Source: Auanema rhodensis (Eukaryota > Nematoda > Chromadorea > Rhabditida > Rhabditidae). Taken from it: a stretch of DNA of 64,000 nt. The notes beneath the pieces are model-generated. The model had not been told where the DNA came from. It ran no database searches and saw only the letters and a list, made by a program, of their open reading frames with translations. Positions 49,214 through 63,907 of this stretch are shown here, piece after piece. The translations under genes and the position numbers were made by a program. The stretch's first letter is position 1. The number at the start of each line of letters is the position of its first letter. The stretch lies in NCBI GenBank assembly GCA_964057225.1, contig OZ059900.1, positions 21,467,638 to 21,531,637 of the forward strand, read 5' to 3'.

Positions 49214-50578
49214 GTAAACAAGGTTTTGACTTACGATTTCATGTGTTCAAACTCATGCAATGTCAATGAAACCTAGCTCAAAATTGTTCCTACAACGTCT
49301 AATTCCACTTTCACGACAAAAAAACAGGGGTTAGAAAATTAAGGAAATTAGCATATTCTGAGGGCACGCCCCTTATGGCTAATATTGATTAAATCGATTT
49401 TTGTTCATATGAGTCGTCAAATGCAACGAATTTCAGCGTGTTACATACTAAAATGAAGCATTTTACATGCTGAACACTATAAAAATACAAAAACACAGTA
49501 TTTCCCATGAGAAATATTTTATTATGCTGGAAACCAGTTTTTGGAATTTTCGCTGTAAACAAGGTTTTGACTTACGATTTCATGTGTTCAAACTCATGCA
49601 ATGTCAATAAAACCTAGCTCAAAATTGTTCGTACAACGTCTAGTTCCACTTTCACGACAAAAAAACAGGGGTTAGAAAATTTAGGAAATTAGCATATTCT
49701 GAGGGCACGCCCCTTATGGCTAATATTGATTAAATCGATTTTTGTTCATATGAGTCGTCAAATGCAACGAATTTCATCGTGTTACATACTAAAATGAAGT
49801 ATTTTACATGCTGAACACTAGAAAAATACAAAAAACAGTATTTCCCATGAGAAATATTTTATTATGCTGGAAAACCAGTTTTTGGAAGTTTCGCTGTAAA
49901 CAAGGTTTTGACTTACGATTTCATGTGTTCAAACTCATGCAATGTCAATGAAACCTAGCTCAAAATTGTTCCTACAACGTCTAATTCCACTTTCACGACA
50001 AAAAAACAGGGGTTAGAAAATTAAGGAAATTAGCATATTCTGAGGGCACGCCCCTTATGGCTAATATTGATTAAATCGATTTTTGTTCATATGAGTCGTC
50101 AAATGCAACGAATTTCAGCGTGTTACATACTAAAATGAAGCATTTTACATGCTGAACACTATAAAAATACAAAAACACAGTATTTCCCATGAGAAATATT
50201 TTATTATGCTGGAAAACCAGTTTTTGGAAATTTCGCTGTAAACAAGGTTTTGACTTACGATTTCATGTGTTCAAACTCATGCAATGTCAATGAAACCTAG
50301 CTCAAAATTGTTCCTACAACGTCTAGTTCCACTTTCACGACAAAAAACAGGGGTTAGAAAATTAAGGAAATTAGCATATTCTGAGGGCACGCCCCTTATG
50401 GCTAATATTGATTAAATCGATTTTTGTTCATATGAGTCGTCAAATGCAACGAATTTCAGCGTGTTACATACTAAAATGAAGCATTTTACATGCTGAACAC
50501 TAGAAAAATACAAAAACACAGTATTTCCCATGAGAAATATTTTATTATGCTGGAAAACCAGTTTTTGGAAAGTTCGCT
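49214..50578 (+). repeat. Mosaic with a short internal patch
   Basis: Starts are 49214, 49555, 49896 and 50238. 48873/49214 and 49555/49896 form a duplicated pair (682 bp apart) sharing catcg and the aaaaaacag deletion. The end of 49214 and the start of 49555 instead carry ggaaacc/ggaatttt and caataaaacc/g77/ttag, the junction seen at 42380/42721. 49896 is a89/t141/t267; 50238 is a 6-A copy with g336. Confidence 0.82.
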
Positions 50579-52972
50579 GTAAACAAGGTTTTGACTTACG
50601 ATTTCATGTGTTCAAACTCATGCAATGTCAATGAAACCTAGCTCAAAATTGTTCGTACAACGTCTAGTTCCACTTTCACGACAAAAAAACAGGGGTTAGA
50701 AAATTAAGGAAATTAGCATATTCTGAGGGCACGCCCCTTATGGCTAATATTGATTAAATCGATTTTTGTTCATATGAGTCGTCAAATGCAATTAATTTCA
50801 GCGTGTTACATACTAAAATGAAGCATTTTACATGCTGAACACTAAAAAAATACAAAAACACAGTATTTCCCATGAGAAATATTTTATTATGCTGGAAAAC
50901 CAGTTTTTGGAAAGTTCGCTGTAAACAAGGTTTTGACTTACGATTTCATGTGTTCAAACTCATGCAATGTCAATGAAACCTAGCTGAAAATTGTTCGTAC
51001 AACGTCTAGTTCCACTTTCACGACAAAAAAACAGGGGTTAGAAAATTAAGGAAATTAGCATATTCTGAGGGCACGCCCCTTATGGCTAATATTGATTAAA
51101 TCGATTTTTGTTCATATGAGTCGTCAAATGCAATTAATTTCAGCGTGTTACATACTAAAATGAAGCATTTTACATGCTGAACACTAAAAAAATACAAAAA
51201 CACAGTATTTCCCATGAGAAATATTTTATTATGCTGGAAAACCAGTTTTTGGAAAGTTCGCTGTAAACAAGGTTTTGACTTACGATTTCATGTGTTCAAA
51301 CTCATGCAATGTCAATGAAACCTAGCTCAAAATTGTTCGTACAACGTCTAGTTCCACTTTCACGACAAAAAAACAGGGGTTAGAAAATTAAGGAAATTAG
51401 CATATTCTGAGGGCACGCCCCTTATGGCTAATATTGATTAAATCGATTTTTGTTCATATGAGTCGTCAAATGCAATTAATTTCAGCGTGTTACATACTAA
51501 AATGAAGCATTTTACATGCTGAACACTAAAAAAATACAAAAACACAGTATTTCCCATGAGAAATATTTTATTATGCTGGAAAACGAGTTTTTGGAAATTT
51601 CGCTGTAAACAAGGTTTTGACTTACGATTTCATGTGTTCAAACTCATGCAATGTCAATGAAACCTAGCTCAAAATTGTTCCTACAACGTCTAGTTCCACT
51701 TTCACGACAAAAAAACAGGGGTTAGAAAATTAAGGAAATTAGCATATTCTGAGGGCACGCCCCTTATGGCTAATATTGATTAAATCGATTTTTGTTCATA
51801 TGAGTCGTCAAATGCAACGAATTTCAGCGTGTTACATACTTAAATGAAGCATTTTACATGCTGAACACTAGAAAAATACAAAAACACAGTTTTTCCCATG
51901 AGAAATATTTTATTATGCTGGAAAACCAGTTTTTGGAAATTTCGCTGTAAACAAGGTTTTGACTTACGATTTCATGTGTTCAAACTCATGCAATGTCAAT
52001 GAAACCTAGCTCAAAATTGTTCGTACAACGTCTAGTTCCACTTTCACGACAAAAAAACAGGGGTTAGAAAATTAAGGAAATTAGCATATTCTGAGGGCAC
52101 GCCCCTTATGGCTAATATTGATTAAATCGATTTTTGTTCATATGAGTCGTCAAATGCAACGAATTTCAGCGTGTTACATACTAAAATGAAGCATTTTACA
52201 TGCTGAACACTAAAAAAATACAAAAACACAGTATTTCCCATGAGAAATATTTTATTATGCTGGAAAACGAGTTTTTGGAAATTTCGCTGTAAACAAGGTT
52301 TTGACTTACGATTTCATGTGTTCAAACTCATGCAATGTCAATGAAACCTAGCTCAAAATTGTTCCTACAACGTCTAGTTCCACTTTCACGACAAAAAAAC
52401 AGGGGTTAGAAAATTAAGGAAATTAGCATATTCTGAGGGCACGCCCCTTATGGCTAATATTGATTAAATCGATTTTTGTTCATATGAGTCGTCAAATGCA
52501 ACGAATTTCAGCGTGTTACATACTTAAATGAAGCATTTTACATGCTGAACACTAGAAAAATACAAAAACACAGTTTTTCCCATGAGAAATATTTTATTAT
52601 GCTGGAAAACCAGTTTTTGGAAATTTCGCTGTAAACAAGGTTTTGACTTACGATTTCATGTGTTCAAACTCATGCAATGTCAATGAAACCTAGCTCAAAA
52701 TTGTTCGTACAACGTCTAGTTCCACTTTCACGACAAAAAAACAGGGGTTAGAAAATTAAGGAAATTAGCATATTCTGAGGGCACGCCCTTTATGGCTAAT
52801 ATTGATTAAATCGATTTTTGTTCATATGAGTCGTCAAATGCAACGAATTTCAGCGTGTTACATACTAAAATGAAGCATTTTACATGCTGAACACTAGAAA
52901 AATACAAAAACACAGTATTTCCCATGAGAAATATTTTATTATGCTGGAAAACCAGTTTTTGGAAAGTTCGCT
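50579..52972 (+). repeat. HOR family 4, 7-mer
   Basis: Starts are 50579, 50921, 51263, 51605, 51947, 52289 and 52631. Three caatt/a267 monomers come first, the third ending acgag. They are followed by alternating acttaaatg/cagttttt (51605, 52289) and caacg/a267/acgag (51947), then a copy with gccctttatgg and g336 (52631). A private agctgaaaat lies near 50985. The a267 state (actaaaaaaatac) is largely restricted to this family. Confidence 0.87.
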
Positions 52973-54339
52973 GTAAACAAGGTTTTGACTTACGATTTCA
53001 TGTGTTCAAACTCATGCAATGTCAATGAAACCTAGCTCAAAATTGTTCGTACAACGTCTAGTTCCACTTTCACGACAAAAAAACAGGGGTTAGAAAATTA
53101 AGGAAATTAGCATATTCTGAGGGCACGCCCCTTATGGCTAATATTGATTAAATCGATTTTTGTTCATATGAGTCGTCAAATGCAATTAATTTCAGCGTGT
53201 TACATACTAAAATGAAGCATTTTACATGCTGAACACTAAAAAAATACAAAAACACAGTATTTCCCATGAGAAATATTTTATTATGCTGGAAAACCAGTTT
53301 TTGGAAAGTTCGCTGTAAACAAGGTTTTGACTTACGATTTCATGTGTTCAAACTCATGCAATGTCAATGAAACCTAGCTCAAAATTGTTCGTACAACGTC
53401 TAGTTCCACTTTCACGACAAAAAAACAGGGGTTAGAAAATTAAGGAAATTAGCATATTCTGAGGGCACGCCCCTTATGGCTAATATTGATTAAATCGATT
53501 TTTGTTCATATGAGTCGTCAAATGCAATTAATTTCAGCGTGTTACATACTAAAATGAAGCATTTTACATGCTGAACACTAAAAAAATACAAAAACACAGT
53601 ATTTCCCATGAGAAATATTTTATTATGCTGGAAAACCAGTTTTTGGAAAGTTCGCTGTAAACAAGGTTTTGACTTACGATTTCATGTGTTCAAACTCATG
53701 CAATGTCAATGAAACCTAGCTCAAAATTGTTCGTACAACGTCTAGTTCCACTTTCACGACAAAAAAACAGGGGTTAGAAAATTAAGGAAATTAGCATATT
53801 CTGAGGGCACGCCCCTTATGGCTAATATTGATTAAATCGATTTTTGTTCATATGAGTCGTCAAATGCAATTAATTTCAGCGTGTTACATACTAAAATGAA
53901 GCATTTTACATGCTGAACACTAAAAAAATACAAAAACACAGTATTTCCCATGAGAAATATTTTATTATGCTGGAAAACGAGTTTTTGGAAATTTCGCTGT
54001 AAACAAGGTTTTGACTTACGATTTCATGTGTTCAAACTCATGCAATGTCAATGAAACCTAGCTCAAAATTGTTCCTACAACGTCTAGTTCCACTTTCACG
54101 ACAAAAAAACAGGGGTTAGAAAATTAAGGAAATTAGCATATTCTGAGGGCACGCCCCTTATGGCTAATATTGATTAAATCGATTTTTGTTGATATGAGTC
54201 GTCAAATGCAACGAATTTCAGCGTGTTACATACTTAAATGAAGCATTTTACATGCTGAACACTAGAAAAATACAAAAACACAGTATTTCCCATGAGAAAT
54301 ATTTTATTATACTGGAAACCAGTTTTTGGAATTTTCGCT
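52973..54339 (+). repeat. HOR family 4, partial second copy
   Basis: Starts are 52973, 53315, 53657 and 53999. The first three repeat 50579-51604 at offset 2394. The fourth has acttaaatg but ends atactggaaacc/ggaatttt rather than cagttttt, and has a private gttgatatg that removes the NdeI site present in most copies. Confidence 0.87.
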
Positions 54340-55363
54340 GTAAACAAGGTTTTGACTTACGATTTCATGTGTTCAAACTCATGCAATGTCAATGAAACCT
54401 AGCTCAAAACTGTTCGTACAACGTCTAGTTCCACTTTCACGACAAAAAAACAGGGGTTAGAAAATTTAGGAAATTAGCATACTCTGAGGGCACGCCCCTT
54501 ATGGCTAATATTGATTAAATCGATTTTTGTTCATATGAGTCGTCAAATGCAATTAATTTCAGCGTGTTACATACTAAAATGAAGCATTTTACATGCTGAA
54601 CACTAAAAAAATACAAAAACACAGTATTTCCCATGAGAAATATTTTATTATGCTGGAAAACGAGTTTTTGGAAATTTCGCTGTAAACAAGGTTTTGACTT
54701 ACGATTTCATGTGTTCAAACTCATGCAATGTCAATGAAACCTAGCTCAAAATTGTTCCTATAACGTCTAGTTCCACTTTCACGACAAAAAAACAGGGGTT
54801 AGAAAATTAAGGAAATTAGCATATTCTGAGGGCACGCCCCTTATGGCTAATATTGATTAAATCGATTTTTGTTCATATGAGTCGTCAAATGCAACGAATT
54901 TCAGCGTGTTACATACTTAAATGAAGCATTTTACATGCTGAACACTAGAAAAATACAAAAACACAGTATTTCCCATGAGAAATATTTTATTATACTGGAA
55001 ACCAGTTTTTGGAATTTTCGCTGTAAACAAGGTTTTGACTTACGATTTCATGTGTTCAAACTCATGCAATGTCAATGAAACCTAGCTCAAAACTGTTCGT
55101 ACAACGTCTAGTTCCACTTTCACGACAAAAAAACAGGGGTTAGAAAATTTAGGAAATTAGCATATTCTGAGGGCACGCCCCTTATGGCTAATATTGATTA
55201 AATCGATTTTTGTTCATATGAGTCGTCAAATGCAACGAATTTCAGCGTGTTACATACTAAAATGAAGTATTTTACATGCTGAACACTAGAAAAGTACAAA
55301 AACACAGTATTTCCCATAAGAAATATTTTATTATACTGGAAACCAGTTTTTGGAATTTTCGCT
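54340..55363 (+). repeat. Three transition monomers
   Basis: 54340 fuses an aaactg/g77/ttag front (with private catactctg) to a caatt/a267/acgag back. 54682 is acttaaatg/atactgg with private cctataacg. 55023 matches 13329 and 14352 (aaaagtac, ataag, atactgg). The first is another mid-monomer switch. Confidence 0.78.
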
Positions 55364-57755
55364 GTAAACAAGGTTTTGACTTACGATTTCATGTGTTCAA
55401 ACTCATGCAATGTCAATGAAACCTAGCTCAAAATTGTTCGTACAACGTCTAGTTCCACTTTCACGACAAAAAAACAGGGGTTAGAAAATTAAGGAAATTA
55501 GCATATTCTGAGGGCACGCCCCTTATGGCTAATATTGATTAAATCGATTTTTGTTCATATGAGTCGTCAAATGCAATTAATTTCAGCGTGTTACATACTT
55601 AAATGAAGCATTTTACATGCTGAACACTAGAAAAATACAAAAACACAGTATTTCCCATGAGAAATATTTTATTATACTGGAAACCAGTTTTTGGAATTTT
55701 CGCTGTAAACAAGGTTTTGACTTACGATTTCATGTGTTCAAACTCATGCAATGTCAATGAAACCTAGCTCAAAACTGTTCGTACAACGTCTAGTTCCACT
55801 TTCACGACAAAAAAACAGGGGTTAGAAAATTTAGGAAATTAGCATATTCTGAGGGCACGCCCCTTATGGCTAATATTGATTAAATCGATTTTTGTTCATA
55901 TGAGTCGTCAAATGCAACGAATTTCAGCGTGTTACATACTAAAATGAAGCATTTTACATGCTGAACACTAGAAAAATACAAAAACACAGTTTTTCCCATG
56001 AGAAATATTTTATTATGCTGGAAAACCAGTTTTTGGAAATTTCGCTGTAAACAAGGTTTTGACTTACGATTTCATGTGTTCAAACTCATGCAATGTCAAT
56101 GAAACCTAGCTCAAAATTGTTCGTACAACGTCTAGTTCCACTTTCACGACAAAAAAACAGGGGTTAGAAAATTTAGGAAATTAGCATATTCTGAGGGCAC
56201 GCCCCTTATGGCTAATATTGATTAAATCGATTTTTGTTCATATGAGTCGTCAAATGCAACGAATTTCATCGTGTTACATACTAAAATGAAGTATTTCACA
56301 TGCTGAACACTAGAAAAATACAAAAACACAGTATTTCCCATGAGAAATATTTTATTATGCTGGAAAACCAGTTTTTGGAAGTTTCGCTGTAAACAAGGTT
56401 TTGACTTACGATTTCATGTGTTCAAACTCATGCAATGTCAATGAAACCTAGCTCAAAATTGTTCCTACAACGTCTAATTCCACTTTCACGACAAAAAAAC
56501 AGGGGTTAGAAAATTAAGGAAATTAGCATATTCTGAGGGCACGCCCCTTATGGCTAATATTGATTAAATCGATTTTTGTTCATATGAGTCGTCAAATGCA
56601 ACGAATTTCAGCGTGTTACATACTAAAATGAAGCATTTTACATGCTGAACACTATAAAAATACAAAAACACAGTATTTCCCATGAGAAATATTTTATTAT
56701 GCTGGAAAACCAGTTTTTGGAAATTTCGCTGTAAACAAGGTTTTGACTTACGATTTCATGTGTTCAAACTCATGCAATGTCAATGAAACCTAGCTCAAAA
56801 TTGTTCCTACAACGTCTAGTTCCACTTTCACGACAAAAAACAGGGGTTAGAAAATTAAGGAAATTAGCATATTCTGAGGGCACGCCCCTTATGGCTAATA
56901 TTGATTAAATCGATTTTTGTTCATATGAGTCGTCAAATGCAACGAATTTCAGCGTGTTACATACTAAAATGAAGCATTTTACATGCTGAACACTAGAAAA
57001 ATACAAAAACACAGTATTTCCCATGAGAAATATTTTATTATGCTGGAAAACCAGTTTTTGGAAAGTTCGCTGTAAACAAGGTTTTGACTTACGATTTCAT
57101 GTGTTCAAACTCATGCAATGTCAATGAAACCTAGCTCAAAATTGTTCGTACAACGTCTAGTTCCACTTTCACGACAAAAAAACAGGGGTTAGAAAATTAA
57201 GGAAATTAGCATATTCTGAGGGCACGCCCCTTATGGCTAATATTGATTAAATCGATTTTTGTTCATATGAGTCGTCAAATGCAATTAATTTCAGCGTGTT
57301 ACATACTAAAATGAAGCATTTTACATGCTGAACACTAAAAAAATACAAAAACACAGTATTTCCCATGAGAAATATTTTATTATGCTGGAAAACCAGTTTT
57401 TGGAAAGTTCGCTGTAAACAAGGTTTTGACTTACGATTTCATGTGTTCAAACTCATGCAATGTCAATGAAACCTAGCTCAAAATTGTTCGTACAACGTCT
57501 AGTTCCACTTTCACGACAAAAAAACAGGGGTTAGAAAATTAAGGAAATTAGCATATTCTGAGGGCACGCCCCTTATGGCTAATATTGATTAAATCGATTT
57601 TTGTTCATATGAGTCGTCAAATGCAATTAATTTCAGCGTGTTACATACTAAAATGAAGCATTTTACATGCTGAACACTAAAAAAATACAAAAACACAGTA
57701 TTTCCCATGAGAAATATTTTATTATGCTGGAAAACGAGTTTTTGGAAATTTCGCT
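55364..57755 (+). repeat. 7-mer related to 48190-51604
   Basis: Starts are 55364, 55705, 56047, 56389, 56731, 57072 and 57414. The order matches 48190, 48531, 48873, 49896, 50238, 50579 and 51263. The pair at 49214/49555 and one caatt copy are missing here. The catcg monomer (56047) lacks the single-base deletion of 48873 and has tatttcac, so the deletion arose in the 48-50 kb copy and was then duplicated there. Confidence 0.83.
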
Positions 57756-60700
57756 GTAAACAAGGTTTTGACTTACGATTTCATGTGTTCAAACTCATGC
57801 AATGTCAATGAAACCTAGCTCAAAATTGTTCCTACAACGTCTAGTTCCACTTTCACGACAAAAAAACAGGGGTTAGAAAATTAAGGAAATTAGCATATTC
57901 TGAGGGCACGCCCCTTATGGCTAATATTGATTAAATCGATTTTTGTTCATATGAGTCGTCAAATGCAACGAATTTCAGCGTGTTACATACTTAAATGAAG
58001 CATTTTACATGCTGAACACTAGAAAAAAACAAAAACACAGTTTTTCCCATGAGAAATATTTTATTATGCTGGAAAACCAGTTTTTGGAAATTTCGCTGTA
58101 AACAAGGTTTTGACTTACGATTTCATGTGTTCAAACTCATGCAATGTCAATGAAACCTAGCTCAAAACTGTTCGTACAACGTCTGGTTCCACTTTCACGA
58201 CAAAAAAACAGGGGTTAGAAAATTTAGGAAATTAGCATATTCTGAGGGCACGCCCCTTATGGCTAATATTGATTAAATCGATTTTTGTTCATATGAGTCG
58301 TCAAATGCAACGAATTTCAGCGTGTTACATACCAAAATGAAGTATTTTACATGCTGAACACTAGAAAAATACAAAAACACAGTATTTCCCATAAGAAATA
58401 TTTTATTATGCTGGAAAACCAGTTTTTGGAAATTTCGCTGTAAACAAGGTTTTGACTTACGATTTCATGTGTTCAAACTCATGCAATGTCAATGAAACCT
58501 AGCTCAAAATTGTTCGTACAACGTCTAGTTACACTTTCACGACAAAAAAACAGGGGTTAGAAAATTAAGGAAATTAGCATATTCTGAGGGCACGCCCCTT
58601 ATGGCTAATATTGATTAAATCGATGTTTGTTCATATGAGTCGTCAAATGCAACGAATTTCAGCGTGTTACATACTAAAATGAAGTATTTTACATGCTGAA
58701 CACTAGAAAAATACAAAAACACAGTATTTCCCATGAGAAATATTTTATTATGCTGGAAAACCAGTTTTTGGAAATTTCGCTGTAAACAAGGTTTTGACTT
58801 ACGATTTCATGTGTTCAAACTCATGCAATGTCAATGAAACCTAGCTCAAAATTGTTTGTACAACGTCTAGTTCCACTTTCACGACAAAAAAACAGGGGTT
58901 AGAAAATTAAGGAAATTAGCATATTCTGAGGGCACGCCCCTTATGGCTAATATTGATTAAATCGATTTTTGTTCATATGAGTAGTCAAATGCAACGAATT
59001 TCAGCGTGTTACATACTTAAATGAAGCATTTTACATGCTGAACACTAGAAAAATACAAAAACACAGTATTTCCCATGAGAAATATTTTATTATACTGGAA
59101 ACCAGTTTTTGGAATTTTCGCTGTAAACAAGGTTTTGACTTACAATTTCATGTGTTCAAACTCATGCAATGTCAATGAAACCTAGCTCAAAATTGTTCGT
59201 ACAACGTCTAGTTCCACTTTCACGACAAAAAAACAGGGGTTAGAAAATTAAGGAAATTAGCATATTCTGAGGGCACGCCCCTTATGGCTAATATTGATTA
59301 AATCGATTTTTGTTCATATGAGTCGTCAAATGCAACGAATTTCAGCGTGTTACATACTAAAATGAAGCATTTTACATGCTGAACACTAGAAAAATACAAA
59401 AACACAGTATTTCCCATGAGAAATATTTTATTATGCTGGAAAACCAGTTTTTGGAAATTTCGCTGTAAACAAGGTTTTGACTTACGATTTCATGTGTTCA
59501 AACTCATGCAATGTCAATGAAACCTAGCTCAAAATTGTTCGTACAACGTCTAGTTCCACTTTCACGACAAAAAAACAGGGGTTAGAAAATTTAGGAAATT
59601 AGCATATTCTGAGGGCACGCCCCTTATGGCTAATATTGATTAAATCGATTTTTGTTCATATGAGTCGTCAAATGCAACGAATTTCAGCGTGTTACATACT
59701 AAAATGAAGTATTTTGCATGCTGAACACTAGAAAAATACAAAAACACAGTATTTCCCATGAGAAATATTTTATTATGCTGGAAAACCAGTTTTTGGAAAT
59801 TTCGCTGTAAACAAGGTTTTGACTTACGATTTCATGTGTTCAAACTCATGCAATGTCAATGAAACCTAGCTAAAAATTGTTCCTACAACGTCTAGTTCCA
59901 CTTTCACGACAAAAAACAGGGGTTAGAAAATTAAGGAAATTAGCATAATCTGAGGGCACGCCCCTTATGGCTAATATTGATTAAATCGATTTTTGTTCAT
60001 ATGAGTCGTCAAATGCAACGAATTTCAGCGTGTCACATACTTAAATGAAGCATTTTACATGCTGAACACTAGAAAAATACAAAAACACAGTATTTCCCAT
60101 GAGAAATATTTTATTATGCTGGAAAACCACTTTTTGGAAATTTCGCTGTAAACAAGGTTTGACTTACGATTTCATGTGTTCAAACTCATGCAATGTCAAT
60201 GAAACCTAGCTCAAAACTGTTCCTACAACGTCTAGTTCCACTTTCACGACAAAAAAACAGGGGTTAGAAAATTAAGGAAATTAGCATATTCTGAGGGCAC
60301 GACCCTTATGGCTAATATTGATTAAATCGATTTTTGTTCATATGAGTCGTCAAATGCAACGAATTTCAGCGTGTTACATACTAAAATGAAGCATTTTACA
60401 TGCTGAACACTAAAAAAATACAAAAACACAGTATTTCCCATGAGAAATATTTTATTATGCTGGAAAACGAGTTTTTGGAAATTTCGCTGTAAACAAGGTT
60501 TTGACTTACGATTTCATGTGTTCAAACTCATGCAATGTCAATGAAACCTAGCTCAAAATTGTTCCTACAACGTCTAGTTCCACTTTCACGACAAAAAAAC
60601 AGGGGTTAGAAAATTAAGGAAATTAGCATATTCTGAGGGCACGCCCCTTATGGCTAATATTGATTAAATCGATTTTTGTTCATATGAGTCGTCAAATGCA

Positions 60701-61855
60701 ACGAATTTCAGCGTGTTACATACTTAAATGAAGCATTTTACATGCTGAACACTAGAAAAATACAAAAACACAGTATTTCCCATGAGAAATATTTTATTAT
60801 ACTGGAAACCAGTTTTTGGAATTTTCGCTGTAAACAAGGTTTTGACTTACGATTTCATGTGTTCAAACTCATGCAATGTCAATGAAACCTAGCTCAAAAC
60901 TGTTCGTACAACGTCTAGTTCCACTTTCACGACAAAAAAACAGGGGTTAGAAAATTTAGGAAATTAGCATATTCTGAGGGCACGCCCCTTATGGCTAATA
61001 TTGATTAAATCGATTTTTGTTCATATGAGTCGTCAAATGCAACGAATTTCAGCGTGTTACATACTAAAATGAAGCATTTTACATGCTGAACACTAGAAAA
61101 ATACAAAAACACAGTTTTTCCCATGAGAAATATTTTATTATGCTGGAAAACCAGTTTTTGGAAATTTCGCTGTAAACAAGGTTTTGACTTACGATTTCAT
61201 GTGTTCAAACTCATGCAATGTCAATGAAACCTAGCTCAAAACTGTTCGTACAACGTCTGGTTCCACTTTCACGACAAAAAAACAGGGGTTAGAAAATTTA
61301 GGAAATTAGCATATTCTGAGGGCACGCCCCTTATGGCTAATATTGATTAAATCGATTTTTGTTCATATGAGTCGTCAAATGCAATTAATTTCAGCGTGTT
61401 ACATACTAAAATGAAGCATTTTACATGCTGAACACTAAAAAAATACAAAAACACAGTATTTCCCATGAGAAATATTTTATTATGCTGGAAAACCAGTTTT
61501 TGGAAAGTTCGCTGTAAACAAGGTTTTGACTTACGATTTCATGTGTTCAAACTCATGCAATGTCAATGAAACCTAGCTCAAAATTGTTCGTACAACGTCT
61601 AGTTCCACTTTCACGACAAAAAAACAGGGGTTAGAAAATTAAGGAAATTAGCATATTCTGAGGGCACGCCCTTTATGGCTAATATTGATTAAATCGATTT
61701 TTGTTCATATGAGTCGTCAAATGCAACGAATTTCAGCGTGTTACATACTTAAATGAAGCATTTTACATGCTGAACACTAGAAAAATACAAAAACACAGTT
61801 TTTCCCATGAGAAATATTTTATTATGCTGGAAAACCAGTTTTTGGAAATTTCGCT
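57756..61855 (+). repeat. Mosaic of twelve monomers from several families
   Basis: Starts are 57756, 58098, 58440, 58782, 59123, 59465, 59807, 60148, 60489, 60830, 61172 and 61514. It has more private changes than elsewhere: agaaaaaaac (57756), acatacc (58098), cgatgtttg (58440), gtttgt (58782), ttttgcatgc (59465), agctaaaaat, cataatctg and gtgtcacatac (59807), aaggtttgac (60148). ctggttcc is shared by 58098 and 61172. The monomer at 59123 starts ttacaattt, as 30070, but ends in a plain caacg form. 61514 combines gccctttatgg with acttaaatg/cagttttt. Confidence 0.8.
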
Positions 61856-63907
61856 GTAAACAAGGTTTTGACTTACGATTTCATGTGTTCAAACTCATGC
61901 AATGTCAATGAAACCTAGCTCAAAATTGTTCGTACAACGTCTAGTTCCACTTTCACGACAAAAAAACAGGGGTTAGAAAATTAAGGAAATTAGCATATTC
62001 TGAGGGCACGCCCCTTATGGCTAATATTGATTAAATCGATTTTTGTTCATATGAGTCGTCAAATGCAACGAATTTCAGCGTGTTACATACTAAAATGAAG
62101 CATTTTACATGCTGAACACTAAAAAAATACAAAAACACAGTATTTCCCATGAGAAATATTTTATTATGCTGGAAAACGAGTTTTTGGAAATTTCGCTGTA
62201 AACAAGGTTTTGACTTACGATTTCATGTGTTCAAACTCATGCAATGTCAATGAAACCTAGCTCAAAATTGTTCCTACAACGTCTAGTTCCACTTTCACGA
62301 CAAAAAAACAGGGGTTAGAAAATTAAGGAAATTAGCATATTCTGAGGGCACGCCCCTTATGGCTAATATTGATTAAATCGATTTTTGTTCATATGAGTCG
62401 TCAAATGCAACGAATTTCAGCGTGTTACATACTTAAATGAAGCATTTTACATGCTGAACACTAGAAAAATACAAAAACACAGTTTTTCCCATGAGAAATA
62501 TTTTATTATGCTGGAAAACCAGTTTTTGGAAATTTCGCTGTAAACAAGGTTTTGACTTACGATTTCATGTGTTCAAACTCATGCAATGTCAATGAAACCT
62601 AGCTCAAAATTGTTCGTACAACGTCTAGTTCCACTTTCACGACAAAAAAACAGGGGTTAGAAAATTAAGGAAATTAGCATATTCTGAGGGCACGCCCCTT
62701 ATGGCTAATATTGATTAAATCGATTTTTGTTCATATGAGTCGTCAAATGCAACGAATTTCAGCGTGTTACATACTAAAATGAAGCATTTTACATGCTGAA
62801 CACTAGAAAAATACAAAAACACAGTATTTCCCATGAGAAATATTTTATTATGCTGGAAAACCAGTTTTTGGAAAGTTCGCTGTAAACAAGGTTTTGACTT
62901 ACGATTTCATGTGTTCAAACTCATGCAATGTCAATGAAACCTAGCTCAAAATTGTTCGTACAACGTCTAGTTCCACTTTCACGACAAAAAAACAGGGGTT
63001 AGAAAATTAAGGAAATTAGCATATTCTGAGGGCACGCCCCTTATGGCTAATATTGATTAAATCGATTTTTGTTCATATGAGTCGTCAAATGCAATTAATT
63101 TCAGCGTGTTACATACTAAAATGAAGCATTTTACATGCTGAACACTAAAAAAATACAAAAACACAGTATTTCCCATGAGAAATATTTTATTATGCTGGAA
63201 AACCAGTTTTTGGAAAGTTCGCTGTAAACAAGGTTTTGACTTACGATTTCATGTGTTCAAACTCATGCAATGTCAATGAAACCTAGCTCAAAATTGTTCG
63301 TACAACGTCTAGTTCCACTTTCACGACAAAAAAACAGGGGTTAGAAAATTAAGGAAATTAGCATATTCTGAGGGCACGCCCCTTATGGCTAATATTGATT
63401 AAATCGATTTTTGTTCATATGAGTCGTCAAATGCAATTAATTTCAGCGTGTTACATACTAAAATGAAGCATTTTACATGCTGAACACTAAAAAAATACAA
63501 AAACACAGTATTTCCCATGAGAAATATTTTATTATGCTGGAAAACCAGTTTTTGGAAAGTTCGCTGTAAACAAGGTTTTGACTTACGATTTCATGTGTTC
63601 AAACTCATGCAATGTCAATGAAACCTAGCTCAAAATTGTTCGTACAACGTCTAGTTCCACTTTCACGACAAAAAAACAGGGGTTAGAAAATTAAGGAAAT
63701 TAGCATATTCTGAGGGCACGCCCCTTATGGCTAATATTGATTAAATCGATTTTTGTTCATATGAGTCGTCAAATGCAATTAATTTCAGCGTGTTACATAC
63801 TAAAATGAAGCATTTTACATGCTGAACACTAAAAAAATACAAAAACACAGTATTTCCCATGAGAAATATTTTATTATGCTGGAAAACGAGTTTTTGGAAA
63901 TTTCGCT
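61856..63907 (+). repeat. Displaced copy of 51947-53998
   Basis: Six monomers start at 61856, 62198, 62540, 62882, 63224 and 63566, all offset 9909 bp from family 4. The clearest difference is gccccttatgg at 62540 against gccctttatgg at 52631; the latter change is present one monomer upstream of this block, at 61514. Confidence 0.9.
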
